The notes beneath the pieces were generated by a model, which worked only from the letters and a program-made list of their open reading frames with translations, did not search any database and was not told where the DNA came from. The position numbers were made by a program, and so were the translations under genes. A stretch of DNA of 64,000 bases, from positions 5,271,001-5,335,000 of the forward strand of contig JAVTVX010000026.1 in assembly GCA_033439265.1 (NCBI GenBank), read 5' to 3'. How positions within the stretch are numbered: the stretch's first letter is position 1; each line of letters begins with the position of its first letter. Origin of the DNA: Dillenia suffruticosa. Its lineage: Eukaryota > Streptophyta > Magnoliopsida > Dilleniales > Dilleniaceae. Below are positions 36,116-48,424 of the stretch, piece by piece.

Positions 36116-36125
36116 GAGAAAGTAT

Positions 36126-36690
36126 ACTTCCCAATTGGAGATGAGATCTAAAGGACTGAGCTTGAAATTTATGCAGAAAGTGACACCTGAGAAAAGAAGA
36201 TTGCGAAGAAAGTTTGTGAGATTAGAAGGGGAAAAGAAGATGAGAGAGAGAGATGCTTACATTTTTGGAGAACTTGTTCTTCATCATTGATTGAGAAATT
36301 GCTTTTGGTGAATGATGCTTTGATTTTATCTACCATTGCGAGCTAGGGTTTCAAAGCCCCCTTCTCTTTTTTCTTGATGCTCACGAGTTTGAGACGCTTG
36401 GATTCTATTTGAGACACTCATGAGTTCAACTACTTTGATTTTTTTTTTGAAGGGATGTGGTGGAGAAGAGAAGAGAGAGGGAGAGAAGTCAAGCCTGAGA
36501 GAGAGGTACTTCATTGATTTGTATAGCAATGAGCTGTACTTCATCGATTTCTAATTTGTACGACGAACTTGTGAGAAAGTTAGAGGGAGAGAAGAGAAAA
36601 GAGAATGGGGTAGAGAAGAAAGGGGAGAGAGATTTTCGACAGTCAAAGAGAGATCGTGCATCCCAACTTATTGGGTTTTTTTAGGGAATT
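36126..36690. other. Unassigned flank between MULE and CACTA-type remnant
   Basis: A short plus-strand open frame runs to 36,290 and reads MRSKGLSLKFMQKVTPEKRR from 36,141. The 'LKFMQ' word recalls the N-terminus of plant M-phase phosphoprotein 6-like proteins, but nothing else supports it, so no gene is called. The rest is GA/CT-rich. Confidence 0.25.
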
Positions 36691-37790
36691 TAGCGATGGA
36701 CATAGAGTTTGTTACTAAAATTAGTGACAGATAGTGCGTTCGTTGCTAAAATTTGCGATGAACAACGCGTTTGTTACAAAACTTTGCGACGGACATAAAT
36801 TTCGTTGCTAAATTAGTGGCAGAAACATATTTTTTTGCTTGAATTAACGACAAAAGTGTATATTCGCCGCTAATTAGTGACAAATTTTGTAATAAAATTT
36901 AATTTTATCCACTTCTTATACTAAATTTAGTAACAAATTAACTGTTTATAATGAAATTCATAATGAAAAAATAATTTTGAAAATTCACAACAAAAGTATA
37001 AACAAAAAAATATTCGTCGTATAGTTCGTTGAGAAAAGGAACTTGATTTTTATATTTTCATAATGACTAGATTATTTAAGCGAAATTGTAACTTCTCTTA
37101 AGGTTATGATTCATAAAAGAATCCTAATTTCTCTAGAACTGTTTAATACATAATACTTATATAAGTAGAATGATAATATTTCGTTAGATATTGACTGAAT
37201 TATTTATTATCGAAAATATTTAATTTGGTAAGAATTGTAATATTTACTATATATTTTATCCAACTCCGTTATTCAAAAAAATCAAAAAAAGAGACAAGTA
37301 AAAATGTTTCATAAGAGAGAGTATAGAAGGAATTTAGCCATAAAATTAGCAACAAAATCCCACATACAGCTACAAATTAATGATGATTTAGTCACGAAAA
37401 ATTTTATGTGGCTAATTAGCAATGAGTTTAACCACAAATAAAGGAATTCGTTACTAAATTTTGTCATGAAAATTTTGTTTATGGCTATTTAGTGATAAAT
37501 TTGGCCACGAATCTTTAATCATCGCTAAATTTAGCAACAAACATGAAGTTTCGTGACTAATTTTGTCATGAAAACTTTTTCATTGCTAATTAGTCACAAA
37601 TTTGGCTATTTAAATTTTTCGTCACTAGATAGCCACGAAAGTATGTTTGTCATTAATTATCTTTGAATCTAGTCATGAATATCGTTTTCATTACTAATTT
37701 TGTCACGAATTTATTTACGTTGCTAATTTATTTGCAAAATAGCAACGAATATTTTTCGTCACTAAATTCCGAACCACCTTTTTTTTAGTG
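36690..37790. mobile_element. Non-autonomous CACTA-like element, right end
   Basis: A dense array of subterminal words such as 'tagtgacgaa', 'tcgttgctaaa', 'tagcaacgaat' and 'gccacgaaa' in both orientations, ending at ...CCTTTTTTTTAGTG (37,790), i.e. a CACTAAAAAAAAGG terminus on the minus strand. Such arrays next to CACTA ends are typical of En/Spm-type elements. The left terminus was not found and no transposase is present. It lies only about 220 bp beyond the stop codon of the bHLH gene. Confidence 0.6.
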
Positions 37791-38007
37791 TCTATATCTT
37801 ACAATATTGTTCAAACCCACCTTTACTTCTCGTACACATAAATACATCTTGAGATACTACTATTTTTCATCATCCAGGCTATGTTCGTACTACATCAGCT
37901 GAAATTGTAGTACTTTTACTCAAAGAAAAGCATAGTCATTTTGTGAAGTTATAATCCATGTTATATTCATGTCAAGTATAAGCTCAAGACAAAGCATGGA
38001 AATCTTT
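37791..38007 (-). other. Probable 3' untranslated and downstream region of the bHLH gene
   Basis: About 217 bp between the stop codon at 38,008 and the CACTA-type terminus. It is presumably the 3' UTR; no sharp polyadenylation signal was identified. Confidence 0.4.
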
Positions 38008-40819
38008 TCATCTATACAAACATCCTCTATATGTTTGCGTCCAGTAGTCTGATCCGGTGTTCTCATCAAAGTAAATTTGGGGAGTACATGAAATAGGAAC
38101 CAAGCATAGCCCTCTGCTCTTAAGGTCAAGCTTCACTTCTCCTCTATCTTTTCTATCTAAAGCACCCCATGGATCCTGAAATATAAGATTTGATGACACC
38201 ACCATATTTAATATCTCTCTATTTCCTCCAAACATTTTGATATAAAAATAACATTAAATACTGGTTGAGAAGTATATATGCAAATCACTTGGCTAACCTT
38301 GCTTGAGTTAGTCTTCATGTATGGATTGCTCAGAAACTGCATTAGTAAAGCAAAACTATCATCACTTAAAGAATCCAATGTCAATAGAAAAGTGAGGGAA
38401 AAGAAAATCTGAAAAGGTTGGGCTTAGTATGCTTAGATGTGCCCTACATTATGCTCTACAATTGGGGGGGTGCCAATTTCCCATCTCTTTGTTGATTTCA
38501 TTGTGGTGCACTACCTTGACAACAAATATTATCCTGTTTTTGTCTCATCTCCCTGTGAAGTATAAATAAAAGACAGTACTTTTTGTGTCATCGTCATCTG
38601 TTCCTGCATTGTTTTCTCACCTACATCAATTATATGCACACCCTTTTAGTTTCTTCCCTACCACCCAAATAAGTTTTTGCTTTTTTGCTCTCTCAGCAAA
38701 ATAGCAACTAGAGTTTGTCGACAATATGGGTCATCATTATGATTGTCAATACATTATTGTGGGATTCAATATTCTCAATTAGGAAAGAGAACATGAATTT
38801 TTACCTGCACTTGCTCTTGTAAGAACTTGATGTAACTAATAGCTTCTAGTAGTGCAGATGCAGTGTCCGTCTGTGAAATTTTTCCCCAAAATTAGAACAA
38901 TATGACAAAATAAAGAAAACATGAAACCAGGTTGACACAAATTAAACCTTTCCAAAAGGTGAAACTATCTGCTGTAGGGTTGTGATCTTCTCTGTTATCT
39001 TCTCTTTTGGAGGCTGCACCTGCATATTTTAGGACACGTAAATAGTTTACTCAATTTTAATCATCAATCTCTCCAAAGATTTCATGCAAACCTTGGCCGA
39101 GGTTGCTGCTGCAGTGGTTTCAAGCTTAGGCTTTTTTAGGACCGTCTCTGTGTTGTTGCGGGTTCTTTTCTTCTTTCCTTCACTCCCTATTTCTTGTGCT
39201 CTTCCATTGTGTCTTGTCTAAATTATCAAAAAGTAATTTTGATTTAGTATACAAAATAATTCACTTTAGTGATTGAGGTTAGGTTTGTGAAAATCCATTT
39301 GTGTTTCTCTAATCAAACTCCATTAGAAATATTATACACCTCAATCATAAAAAAGGTAGAAGAAGCAAAGTCAACAAATTTGAGCTTACTTGTGAACAAG
39401 TTGGGACACCTTTCTTGCAATCAGACAAATTTGGGGATCTCAAGCATGGTTTAGTGGTATGCATATCCTCCGAGGGCTTAGTGAAACAACCGGTATATAA
39501 TAAATTGGTGAAATTTCTCATATTGGAGGATGGTGGATCCATGACTGTTACTTGGTAAAATTTGCTATTCTCTCCAAGTATAGAGTTGTTGAGACCTATT
39601 TGGCATCCAAAACCATTACTGCTACCAAATGGTCTTTGAAAGAGAGCTGTTGGTATTTCAGCTTCTTGTTGCACTGGGGCTTCTACTTTTGGGCTATGAT
39701 ACATTAGAGATGGATTTCTGTTTGTTAGCCCAGACGCAGATGGTGAAGAATTGCTAAATGATTGCTTCATGTGACAAAAGGCAGGCCGATTGTCCACGCA
39801 AGTGTTTAAAGAGATGTAGTGGCATGCTCTTGTGTTGAATTGAGGATTGTTTGGTGGTGCAATCGACCAGTTGCTGACCAAGTTAGAGAGCTTGTTAAGC
39901 CTTTCGCTCTCAGACAAGCTTTCCCTAAGTCCATTGAGATTCTCCTCCATAGTGCTAAAGGATGTTGAGCTTGTGAACTCCCAGCTGTTGTCTAACTTTT
40001 TGAAGTAGTCACAGGCTGGTTCAAACATGTCATTCGATATGTTTTTCAAGGATAATGTATCCGGTAAGCTTTTGGCAACTCCAACATCCTGACTGCTGTG
40101 CAATTCACCGTTGATTATGCATGGCCACAGGTTTCAGCCAGTCATAAATATGCACTCAAAACTTGCTTTTAGCAAAGAAATCAAGGACAAAAATTACCAC
40201 AAACAATAAGTGTATGGATTTGTTTTTTATCTTTTCTTCATGGAAAACTATGTCAAAACGGAGTAAGAAATTGGAACCATAAGAAGGAAGGAGAGGTAGG
40301 GAAAGAAGATTAAAAAAAAAAAGAGCTCCACTAAGACCTAATCTTGAGCCTCCTTCTTCCTATACCTTCCCACTAGAGCGCTCTTTTCTCCATCTTTTGT
40401 TTTCCCTTGTTGATAAGAGATTCTTCTTTCCACTAGGTTTGTATCCCAATAAACTCGAGAGAAAATTATTATGTAATAACATGAGTTTAAAAGATAAAAC
40501 ATAAATTGACTTACAACAAGACTTGACTCCAGAGTTGATTATTGGTTGCTGATTCTCCCTGTAACTCACTGGACGAGGAGCAAGGCTCAGCAAACCTACG
40601 AATAGAATCCACACTCAAGCCGGATTGATTGGAAGCATTAGTAGTAAAAGATGTAGAGATTGAAACATCATCATCACAAGAAGAGTTGGAATTAGGATTT
40701 GGCGGGTGCCAATGGTTGCTGTTACTCCATGAAGAGAGAGAGTTTGCATGAAGATCCCACCAGTTATTGTGGGTTGAGGAGGAGGTGGCGACAGAGCTTT
40801 CAGTACATTCTTCTGCCAT
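38008..40819 (-). CDS. bHLH111: Atypical bHLH transcription factor, bHLH111-like, seven exons
   Basis: Nuclear DNA-associated regulator of the plant bHLH110/111/112/123 group. The exons I infer (minus strand) are 40,819-40,515; 40,095-39,390; 39,217-39,092; 39,019-38,948; 38,870-38,805; 38,336-38,298; 38,175-38,008. They total 1,482 nt, in frame throughout, for 493 residues, and introns have GT..AG ends. The start [14 protein letters not shown] and the [12 protein letters not shown] stretch in exon 1 are what I remember of bHLH111 orthologues. The HLH lies at about residues 382-428: [16 protein letters not shown] (helix 1), PFGKTDTAS (loop), [17 protein letters not shown] (helix 2). The basic region lacks the His-Glu-Arg set, as is normal for this group. 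The C-terminus [13 protein letters not shown]...[12 protein letters not shown] is also group-typical. The weak point is the exon 2 acceptor. It looks intact. Targets and role are not deducible here. Confidence 0.85.
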
Positions 40820-41029
40820 TTCTCTCTCTCTTCTTTCCTTTTTTTTTTTTCTACGGTGGTGGAGGAAGTTGCGAATTTAAAGAAGAGGTGCCTGTTGGTG
40901 GTGACGTATACTTGTAGGTTAATGTCAGTAATATAAGAAGAGACAATAAAATATGCAACCTGCATTCCTCCACTACGATTCGTGGGTAATTATTGAATAT
41001 ATTGGTTTGGGGCCAAAATGGTTTAGGGT

Positions 41030-41062
<33 letters not shown>

Positions 41063-42183
41063 CGCGTGTAATGCGCCACACTTGGATGTGGATGAGTAAT
41101 ATAGGTTCCACAGTCCCATGGACTAGTGTTCGTCTTCTAAGTCTATCCATCTTCTTAGACTCGATTATTAATTCTAGAACCTATACATCTCGAATCCAAT
41201 ATTTTTTTTCCACCACCAATGTCTGAAATCATATTTCGATTAATCCAGTTTGAGTATCTATAGGAACGCTATTTAGGGAGTGGCTCTCCTCGCGGAATAT
41301 TTTCCATTCTTAAATTTCGAATTTAAAATTTTATTAAAAAAATTTAACACTCATCTCACTACACCGATTGTTAATTGATTTGAATCCAATATTTTTAGGA
41401 ATAGTTAAATTACCATGTAATATTTCATTGTAAAGTCTATGTAAATATCATTCATACTGATATCATAACATTTTCTTTGTGCTTTCTAACCTGCTGCCTA
41501 ATTGTAGTGTCCTAGACAATAATCTAAAAGGCCAATGTAACATGTGTGCTAATCAAAAGACAAGTAGCTAGACCTTACAAGGTAAAACTCTTTTTTGTCC
41601 TTATTTCCTATCAAAAATAGTGGAAGGAAACATGAAACTTCCCCGACCAAGAGCTTGTGGAAACGTGGATTCAACTGTATAATTAAAGTCAGCTATGTTT
41701 TTATTTTGGTATTATATTAACTGATATCCAAAATCATAATCTGACTAGTCAAGTTCGATTGTTTGTCGAATCTATTTTTAGGTGATAACTCTTTCATTGT
41801 ATTTTTTTTCAATCCTAAATTTTACACCTGAAATTTAATTAAGGGAGTGAACACTTTTACTCACTAAACTGACTATCCGTCGATAAATTTGCTGTTTATA
41901 TATATATTTGAAGTTTCATGGCTGCGGTGCATTGTACGGTTTCACTTATGTCATGCAAAATCAGTAGTTATTATGATCAAACTAGGGTAAACTTGTTTAA
42001 TAAAACTATGTGTTTAACGGGGGGGCATTGGAAAATTGTTTAATCATATGGTAGAAGTTGCACGCACAGAAGTCAAATTTAGCAATTATGAAGACGGTAA
42101 AAGAGAAATAAAAGATCCATTATGAAGCACATAGCAAAGATGATAAAAGAGAACAAAGGACGAATTATGACGTATATTACAAT
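40820..42183 (-). promoter_or_regulatory. Upstream region of the bHLH gene
   Basis: The 1,364 bp between the start codon and retrotransposon A hold the presumed 5' UTR (a GA/A-rich 'gaaagaagagagagagaa' just before ATG), a 29-bp (CT)n run (GA on the gene's sense strand) at 41,032-41,060, and AT-rich DNA. TATA-like words on the minus strand lie near 40,935-40,960 and 41,000, none decisive. GA runs upstream of plant genes are often bound by GAGA-binding (BPC) proteins; that use here is inference. Confidence 0.45.
41032..41060. repeat. (CT)n microsatellite upstream of the bHLH gene
   Basis: Fourteen or more uninterrupted CT units, about 210 bp upstream of the start codon (minus-strand gene). Confidence 0.95.
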
Positions 42184-44831
42184 TGTCACGCCCCAAACCT
42201 GGAGCGTGAGCAGCCGCCCGTTACCCTGGATGCCGGCTGTATTTTTACAGAAAATCGGGCAGAACCTCCCCATATATCGGAGGTCTCCCATATTAAAATA
42301 AACCTGTTACCTGTCCAAAAGGGGTCATCCCGACCTCAAAATGTATATATTATCCTCAACAATAAACCAGATCATCCTACTGCACAATCCAGGGCAACGC
42401 AAGGCTAACAAACAATTCTCCACAGTTCTAACCACAGACCTCTATTGCCATGCCCCCATCAAAGGCATGGACAGCCGCCAGTCGCCCCTCCTGTGATTTA
42501 GAGGAGGCACCGAGCGGTTCTAGAGGACACTTCTAAGACATGACACATTCCCAAATACAGACGCAACGAAAAAGAAATGCCTCAATGCAATGTCATGCAG
42601 TGACATGAGAGTTCCACAATTTAAATGTCCATATTTATACAGTCATCCCAGAATTATAAAAAATGGTCATCTATAGATCTCAAAATACATATACATCACC
42701 AATACAAATTTGCAGCGGAAATACACAATAATTCCTCAAGTCCAGGCCTGATCTCCCAAAGAAACTGAACGTCCTAAAAGCGACACTCCTTGTCAAATAC
42801 TATCTCTGAAACAAAAGGGAAATGAGGGGTGAGTACTCGGGAAAGAATACTCAGTGAGTGAGTGGGTCAATGCAGTCATCAAATATGGAGTGTGAAACTG
42901 GAGTGTCAAAACATAAGTATATAAATCATATTTCAAATCATCATACTTTTCATTTCAACAATATATCACTTCACGCATTTTCAAGTCAAATATGCATCCA
43001 AAGTACCATCATTTAAAATCATAGAGCTGCCAGCCGAAAATGTCCTGGCAGAGGTCTACCGCGACCTATGACAGGCGCACCGGGGGTGTTATATGCAAAT
43101 TTTTTTAAAGTGCTCTCTACCCCGGCGTTGGCGACGAACCTCGTCCAGATGCTAGACTTGGAGAGGATATCCAATCCAAATCCAAATCCTCCCCCTTTCG
43201 GGTTCAACCTGGCTAGTACCGTGTAGATAATCAAATCACGACAACTCGTGGGATACCCCAGGCCTAGGCATATCCGGACGCCACCAAAGCGTCTCTCACG
43301 GTGTCCTTCGTAGCTACGGAACAATACAATCCAAAGCCCTCAAGGCCAAAATCAATATCATATCAAAATGTGCCAAAGTCAGGTTCATAAACCAATGCAA
43401 CATAAAGTATAAAATGGCACATTATACATTTCAACCACATGGATGCATAATTTCATAATTCAACACAGTTTTTGGACACTCCAACGGTTCACAAAAGTCA
43501 ATTTTAAAACCAGTCAAAACATTTCTAACATACGACAAATCATGCTCATTATCAAAATGTTATAAAACAGAATTTACATATTAAACAAAAGTATTGAAAT
43601 AAATCTCACTCACAGTTTTGGGGAAGGTAGCGCACTCCCCAATAACACCAAAATACGCAAAACAAGGCGCCCCTCAATCGAGTCACCAAGAAAGCCAACC
43701 TAATCAAGTCATCACGATTTTCATCAATTTCCGACTATTTCAGGGTTTATCGTTTTTCTTAATTTCGTACGAACCCTAAATTCCTCAATTTATAAACAAA
43801 TCAACTAATGCTACCTAATTTGACAAAATTTATTCAAGGGTTGAAGAGATTTCATTTCTCTCACCTAGGATTCTTCGGATCTTAGATTTAGCTTTCGTTC
43901 GCCCGTCGGTTTGGTCTAAAAGCTGAATGTTTCCAAATTTGAAACAATTGTGAACAATTTAAGTCCAATTACTAAAGAGATTCGAAACCCAAGTGCGAAA
44001 AATCGAAACTTAGAGTCATTTACCTTCGCAGAGGCTCACGGATTGTCGCGGGCCGTCGCGGGCCGTGGGCCGCGGGCTGATGGGCTGGCAAGCCTGGTGG
44101 GCCGGCGGGCCTGATGGGTCTGCGGCCTGGTGGGCCTGCGGCCTGGTGGGCCTGGCAAGCCGGATCGCGCGCTGGAGTGCGCTCGCGCTCGTGCTGGCGC
44201 TGGCGCTGGCTCGCGCGCTGAAGCGCACTCGCAAGCTGGTTCGTGCGCTGCTCGCGCTGTGGGTCGCATGCTGGAGCGCTCGCGCTCGTGCTGGGGCGTG
44301 CTGGAGAAGTGGATCGCGCGGTGGAGTGCACGCTGGCTCGTGCTAGGGCGTGCTGAGGCGCACTGGGGTCACGCGCTGGGGATCGTGGCTGCTCGCGTGC
44401 TGCTCGGGAGCTGCTCGCGCTGGGCTCGCGCTGGGCTCGCGCGCTGCTCGCGCTGGGCTCGCGCTGGGCTCGCGCGCTGCTCGCGCTGGCTCGCGCTAGC
44501 TCGCGCGCTGTTGTGCGAAGGAGAGGAGCTGCAGCGGCGCTCGTGCAGAGAGGAGCTGCAGCGGCTCGCTCGCGGGAGGGAGGAGCTGCGGCGGCTGGGT
44601 ACGGTGGCGATGGTGGTGACCGGCGGTGCTGGCGGCGGCAGCGGGAGGGGAGAGAGGCACGGCGGCGTGGGATCGGGAGAAGAGAGAAGAAAAGGAGAGA
44701 GGGAGAGGGAGAGAGAGAAAGAGAAGAGAGGGGGAAAGAGAGAGAGGGAGAGAGGGGAGAAAATTGGGCTTTAAGCCCTAATTTTTATTTTTCCCCTTTT
44801 TTTTTTTTTTTTTTTTTAATTGGGTATTACA
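42184..44831 (-). repeat. 3' LTR of element A
   Basis: A 2,648-bp LTR, TGTAATACCC...GGGCGTGACA on the minus strand. The downstream end ('gcagccgcccgttaccctgg' on plus) is shared in diverged form with element B. It contains a GC-rich minisatellite (44,157-44,520), a GA-rich block (44,640-44,760) and a T run. It is the part of A nearest the bHLH gene. Confidence 0.93.
44157..44520. repeat. GC-rich minisatellite in the LTR of A
   Basis: Irregular repeats of gctcgcgctggg-type words (about 12 bp, often doubled), very GC-rich in AT-rich surroundings. Diverged equivalents are at 52,190-52,540 in the other LTR. Confidence 0.8.
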
Positions 44832-44839
44832 TTTTCTAA

Positions 44840-44848
44840 CCCCCTAAA
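44840..44848 (-). other. Polypurine tract of element A
   Basis: On the minus strand TTTTTAGGGGGTTAGAAAA directly precedes the LTR start TGTAAT; this is the expected plus-strand priming site of a gypsy element. Confidence 0.6.
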
Positions 44849-44879
44849 AACAAGTCTCGTCCTCGAGACTAAAAGAAAA

Positions 44880-47800
44880 CTATACAGAAAATAGATGGGA
44901 GTACTGTTTCCTCATGGCTTCCTCAGGCTCCCAGGTTTGTTCCTCGACCTGGTCGCTCCTCCACAAAACTTTGACAAGAGGAACCTCTTTGCTCCGTAGC
45001 TTTCTGACCTGTCGATCCAGAATAGTCACGGGCTGAACAGGTAAACTCAAGTCCTCTCGAAGCTCAACTCGCGGAGCTTCTAAAATGTGTGAGGGATCTG
45101 GCTGATATCTCCTAAGTACTGAGACATGAAATACATCGTAAACACGCGATAGATCTGCTGGCAGCTCCAATTTATATGCTACACTTCCGACCCTCTCAAG
45201 GATACGGAAGGGCCCAATATACCTGGGGCTCAACTTTCCTCGCTGCCCAAATCGAATGACTCCCTTCAAGGGAGATATCTTTAAGAATACCATGTCTCCC
45301 ACAGTAAACTCTAGAGGTCGCCGCCTACGATCTGCATAGGATTTCTGTCTATCCTGGGCGGCTTTCATCCGCGTACGGATAATCCTCACTTTCTCCTTCG
45401 TCTCCTTTACCAGCTCAACATTGGTGAGTCGTCGCTCACCAACCTCATCCCAGCACAACGGGGTACGACACTTCCTCCCATACAATGCCTCGTAAGGTGG
45501 CATACCAATGCTCGCCTGATAGCTATTATTATAGGCGAATTCCACCAACGGAAGATACTGATCCCAACTCCCCCGGAAATCCATAACACATGCCCTAAGC
45601 ATGTCCTCTAAAGTCTGAATAGTTCTCTCTGACTGACCATCTGTCTGGGGGTGATATGCTGTGCTGAAATTCAGTCTAATACCCAAAGCCTCCTGCAACT
45701 GGGCCAAAAACGGGATGTAAATCTGGGGTCTCGATCTGATACTATCGACACTGGAACCCCATGCAGTCTCACAATCATATCAATATAGAGGCGTGCCAAC
45801 CTTTCAAGCGAGTAATCACTCCTAATCGGGATGAAATGTGCGGACTTAGTAAGTCGGTCAACTATCACCCAAATAGCATCATGCTGTGCCGAAGTCCGCG
45901 GTAATCCCACTACAAAATCCATCGTGATATGCTCCCACTTCCACTCAGGAATGGGAAGGGGCTGCAATGTGCCAGCTGGACGCTGGTGCTCAGCCTTCAC
46001 CTGCTGACATACAAGGCAACGAGCAATAAATTCTGCAATTTCCCGTTTCATACCCGACCACCAATAACTGTCTCTGATGGTGCGGTACATTTTAGTACTA
46101 CCGGGATGTAAAGCATAGGCAGATGAATGGGCCTCCTCGAGAATAGCCCTGCGAAGATCACTATCTGCCGGTACACATACCCGATCTCGAAAAACCAACA
46201 GTCTATCCTTGCGAACTCTAAAGTCGTCAATATCACCTCTGCTGGCTTTCTCATAAATACCTCGGAGCTCTTCGTCACTCTACTGAAGCTCCCTGATACG
46301 ATCGAGCAAACTCGGCCGAACCTCAAATCTGGCTAGTATAGCTCCCTGATCATCACTAGCCAACCTGACTCCCAAAGCTCGGAGTCCCAATAAACACGAG
46401 AGATAAGTACTCTCGGTAGTCTGAGAAGAGGAAGATGACTTCTGACTCAAGGCATCAGCCACCACATTAGCCTTGCCCGGATGATAATCAATGATGAGGT
46501 CATAATCCTTTAGCAGCTCTAACCATCTCCGCTGCCTCAAATTCAGCTCCCTCTGAGTGAACAGATACTTTAGACTCTTGTGATCTATAAACACTCTGCA
46601 TGTGACTCCATATAAATAGTGGCGCCATATCTTTAGTGCAAAGACTATGGCCGCCAACTCCAAATCGTGCGTAGGATAATTCACCTCTTGCTTCTTTAGC
46701 TGTCGCGAAGCATAGGCGATAACTCTACCATCCTGCATCAATACACAGCCCAATCCCTGCCTGCTGGCGTCACTGTACACCACATACTCTTGACTACTCG
46801 TGGGAAGGGCTAGAATCGGAGCGGACGTCAATCGCTGTTTGAGCTCCTGAAAGCTCACCTCACAACGATCATCCCATACAAACTTTACACCTTTTCGCGT
46901 CAATCTAGATAACGGAGCAGCAATTCGAGAAAAGTCCTCTACAAATCTGCGATAATACCCGGCTAGACCAAGAAAACTCCTGATTTCTGATACTGTCTGT
47001 GGTTGCTCCCATCTCAATATAGCCTCAACTTTCTGCGGATCAACAAAGATACCCTCCGCAGAAACTACATGGCCAAGAAAACCAATCTGCCGCAACCAAA
47101 ATTCACACTTGGTGAACTTGGCATAAAGTTGTCTCTCACGAAGAGTCTGCAAAATCACCCTAAGGTGCTGAGCATGCTCATCATCACTCCGCGAGTAGAC
47201 TAAGATATCATCAATAAAAACAATGACGAACCGATCCAAATAATCGTGAAAAATTCGGTTCATTAGGTCCATAAATGCGGCAGGGGCATTAGTCAGCCCA
47301 AACGGCATGACCAAAAACTCATAATGTCCGTATCGGGTGCGGAAAGCCGTCTTAGGCACATCCTCGGCCCCAATCCGCAGTTGATGGTAACCCGACCGGA
47401 GATCTATCTTCGAGAATACTCTGGCACCCTGTAATTGATCAAAGAGATCATCAATACGTGGTAGTGGGTACCGATTTTTAACGGTAACTTTGTTCAGCTG
47501 TCTATAATCTACACATAGCCGAAATGTGCCGTCCTTCTTTTTCACAAACAACACCGGTGCACCCCACGGAGACGTGCTAGGACGGATAAACCCCTTATCC
47601 AGCAACTCCTGCAGCTGGACCTTGAGCTCTCTCAGCTCAGCCGGCGCCATCCTGTATGGCGGCATAGAGATAGGGGTAGTCCCCGGAGCTAAATCGATCT
47701 CAAAGTCAAACTCCCGAACAGGTGGTAGTCCGGGCAGCTCCTCGGGGAAAATATCAGGAAAGTCCTGTACCACTGGGACATCCTCCAGTCTCGGTCCCTG

Positions 47801-48214
47801 AGCAGTGGTGTCAATGATATGAGCCAGGTAAGTCGCACATCCGCGGCGAATCATGCGTCTGGCCTCCAAAACTGAAATGACACAGCGGGGTAAAACCCGC
47901 CTCTCGCCCTCAAAAATCAACACTGGCCGATCGGGTCTTCGAAATTCCACCTGCTTCTTAAAGCAGTCAACTGAAGCCCGATGAATATGTAGCCAGTCCA
48001 TCTCCAAGATGGCATCAAAATCAGTCATAGCGAGAGGGATTAGATCTGCCTTCAGCACTGTATCCCCAACTTTGATCTCACATTCTCTATACACTGTGCT
48101 GCGCACAATCTGCTCACCCAGAGGAGTGATGACCGATATCTCCTCGTCCAAGGGTGAGAGCGGTCTGTTAAGGATACGAGCATCTATTCCGAAAATGGGT
48201 AGAGTACCTATCAT
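44880..48214 (-). mobile_element. pol region of element A
   Basis: Parts on the minus strand: protease-derived segment and linker from 48,214; reverse transcriptase with [20 protein letters not shown] and [10 protein letters not shown]; RNase H with [13 protein letters not shown] and the [18 protein letters not shown] stretch; integrase with the HHCC zinc part ([12 protein letters not shown]), [18 protein letters not shown] and [15 protein letters not shown]; and a C-terminal chromodomain-like segment ([20 protein letters not shown]) ending at 44,880. The layout is that of a chromovirus, probably Tekay-like. Broken, with a few breaks. Confidence 0.92.
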
Positions 48215-48424
48215 TTGAACAAATGCACATAAACTTAGAATAATTTCAAACCTGATATGTATATATATATGTCAAAATAGTTGAGCCTCTAGGGCTTATA
48301 CAATCTCGGTGTACAAAGATGTCAGAGAGGTATCATGTTGACAAAAGGGAACACAACTCAAAATACCTATACGACTGATACAATGCTGACATCCTCAAAA
48401 GAAGTGAAAATACGAATAGAGATC
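48215..48424 (-). other. Non-coding gap between gag and pol of element A
   Basis: About 210 bp of AT-rich sequence between the end of the gag frame and the start of the pol frame. On the minus strand GT-like sequence lies close to the gag end and the gap closes with '...ttcaaatgatag'. The same arrangement is found in elements B and D. Confidence 0.5.

Noticed and set aside
36141-36290. M-phase phosphoprotein 6-like first exon (LKFMQ word)
   Set aside because: Only a five-residue resemblance; no further exon, splice pattern or conserved tail was found.
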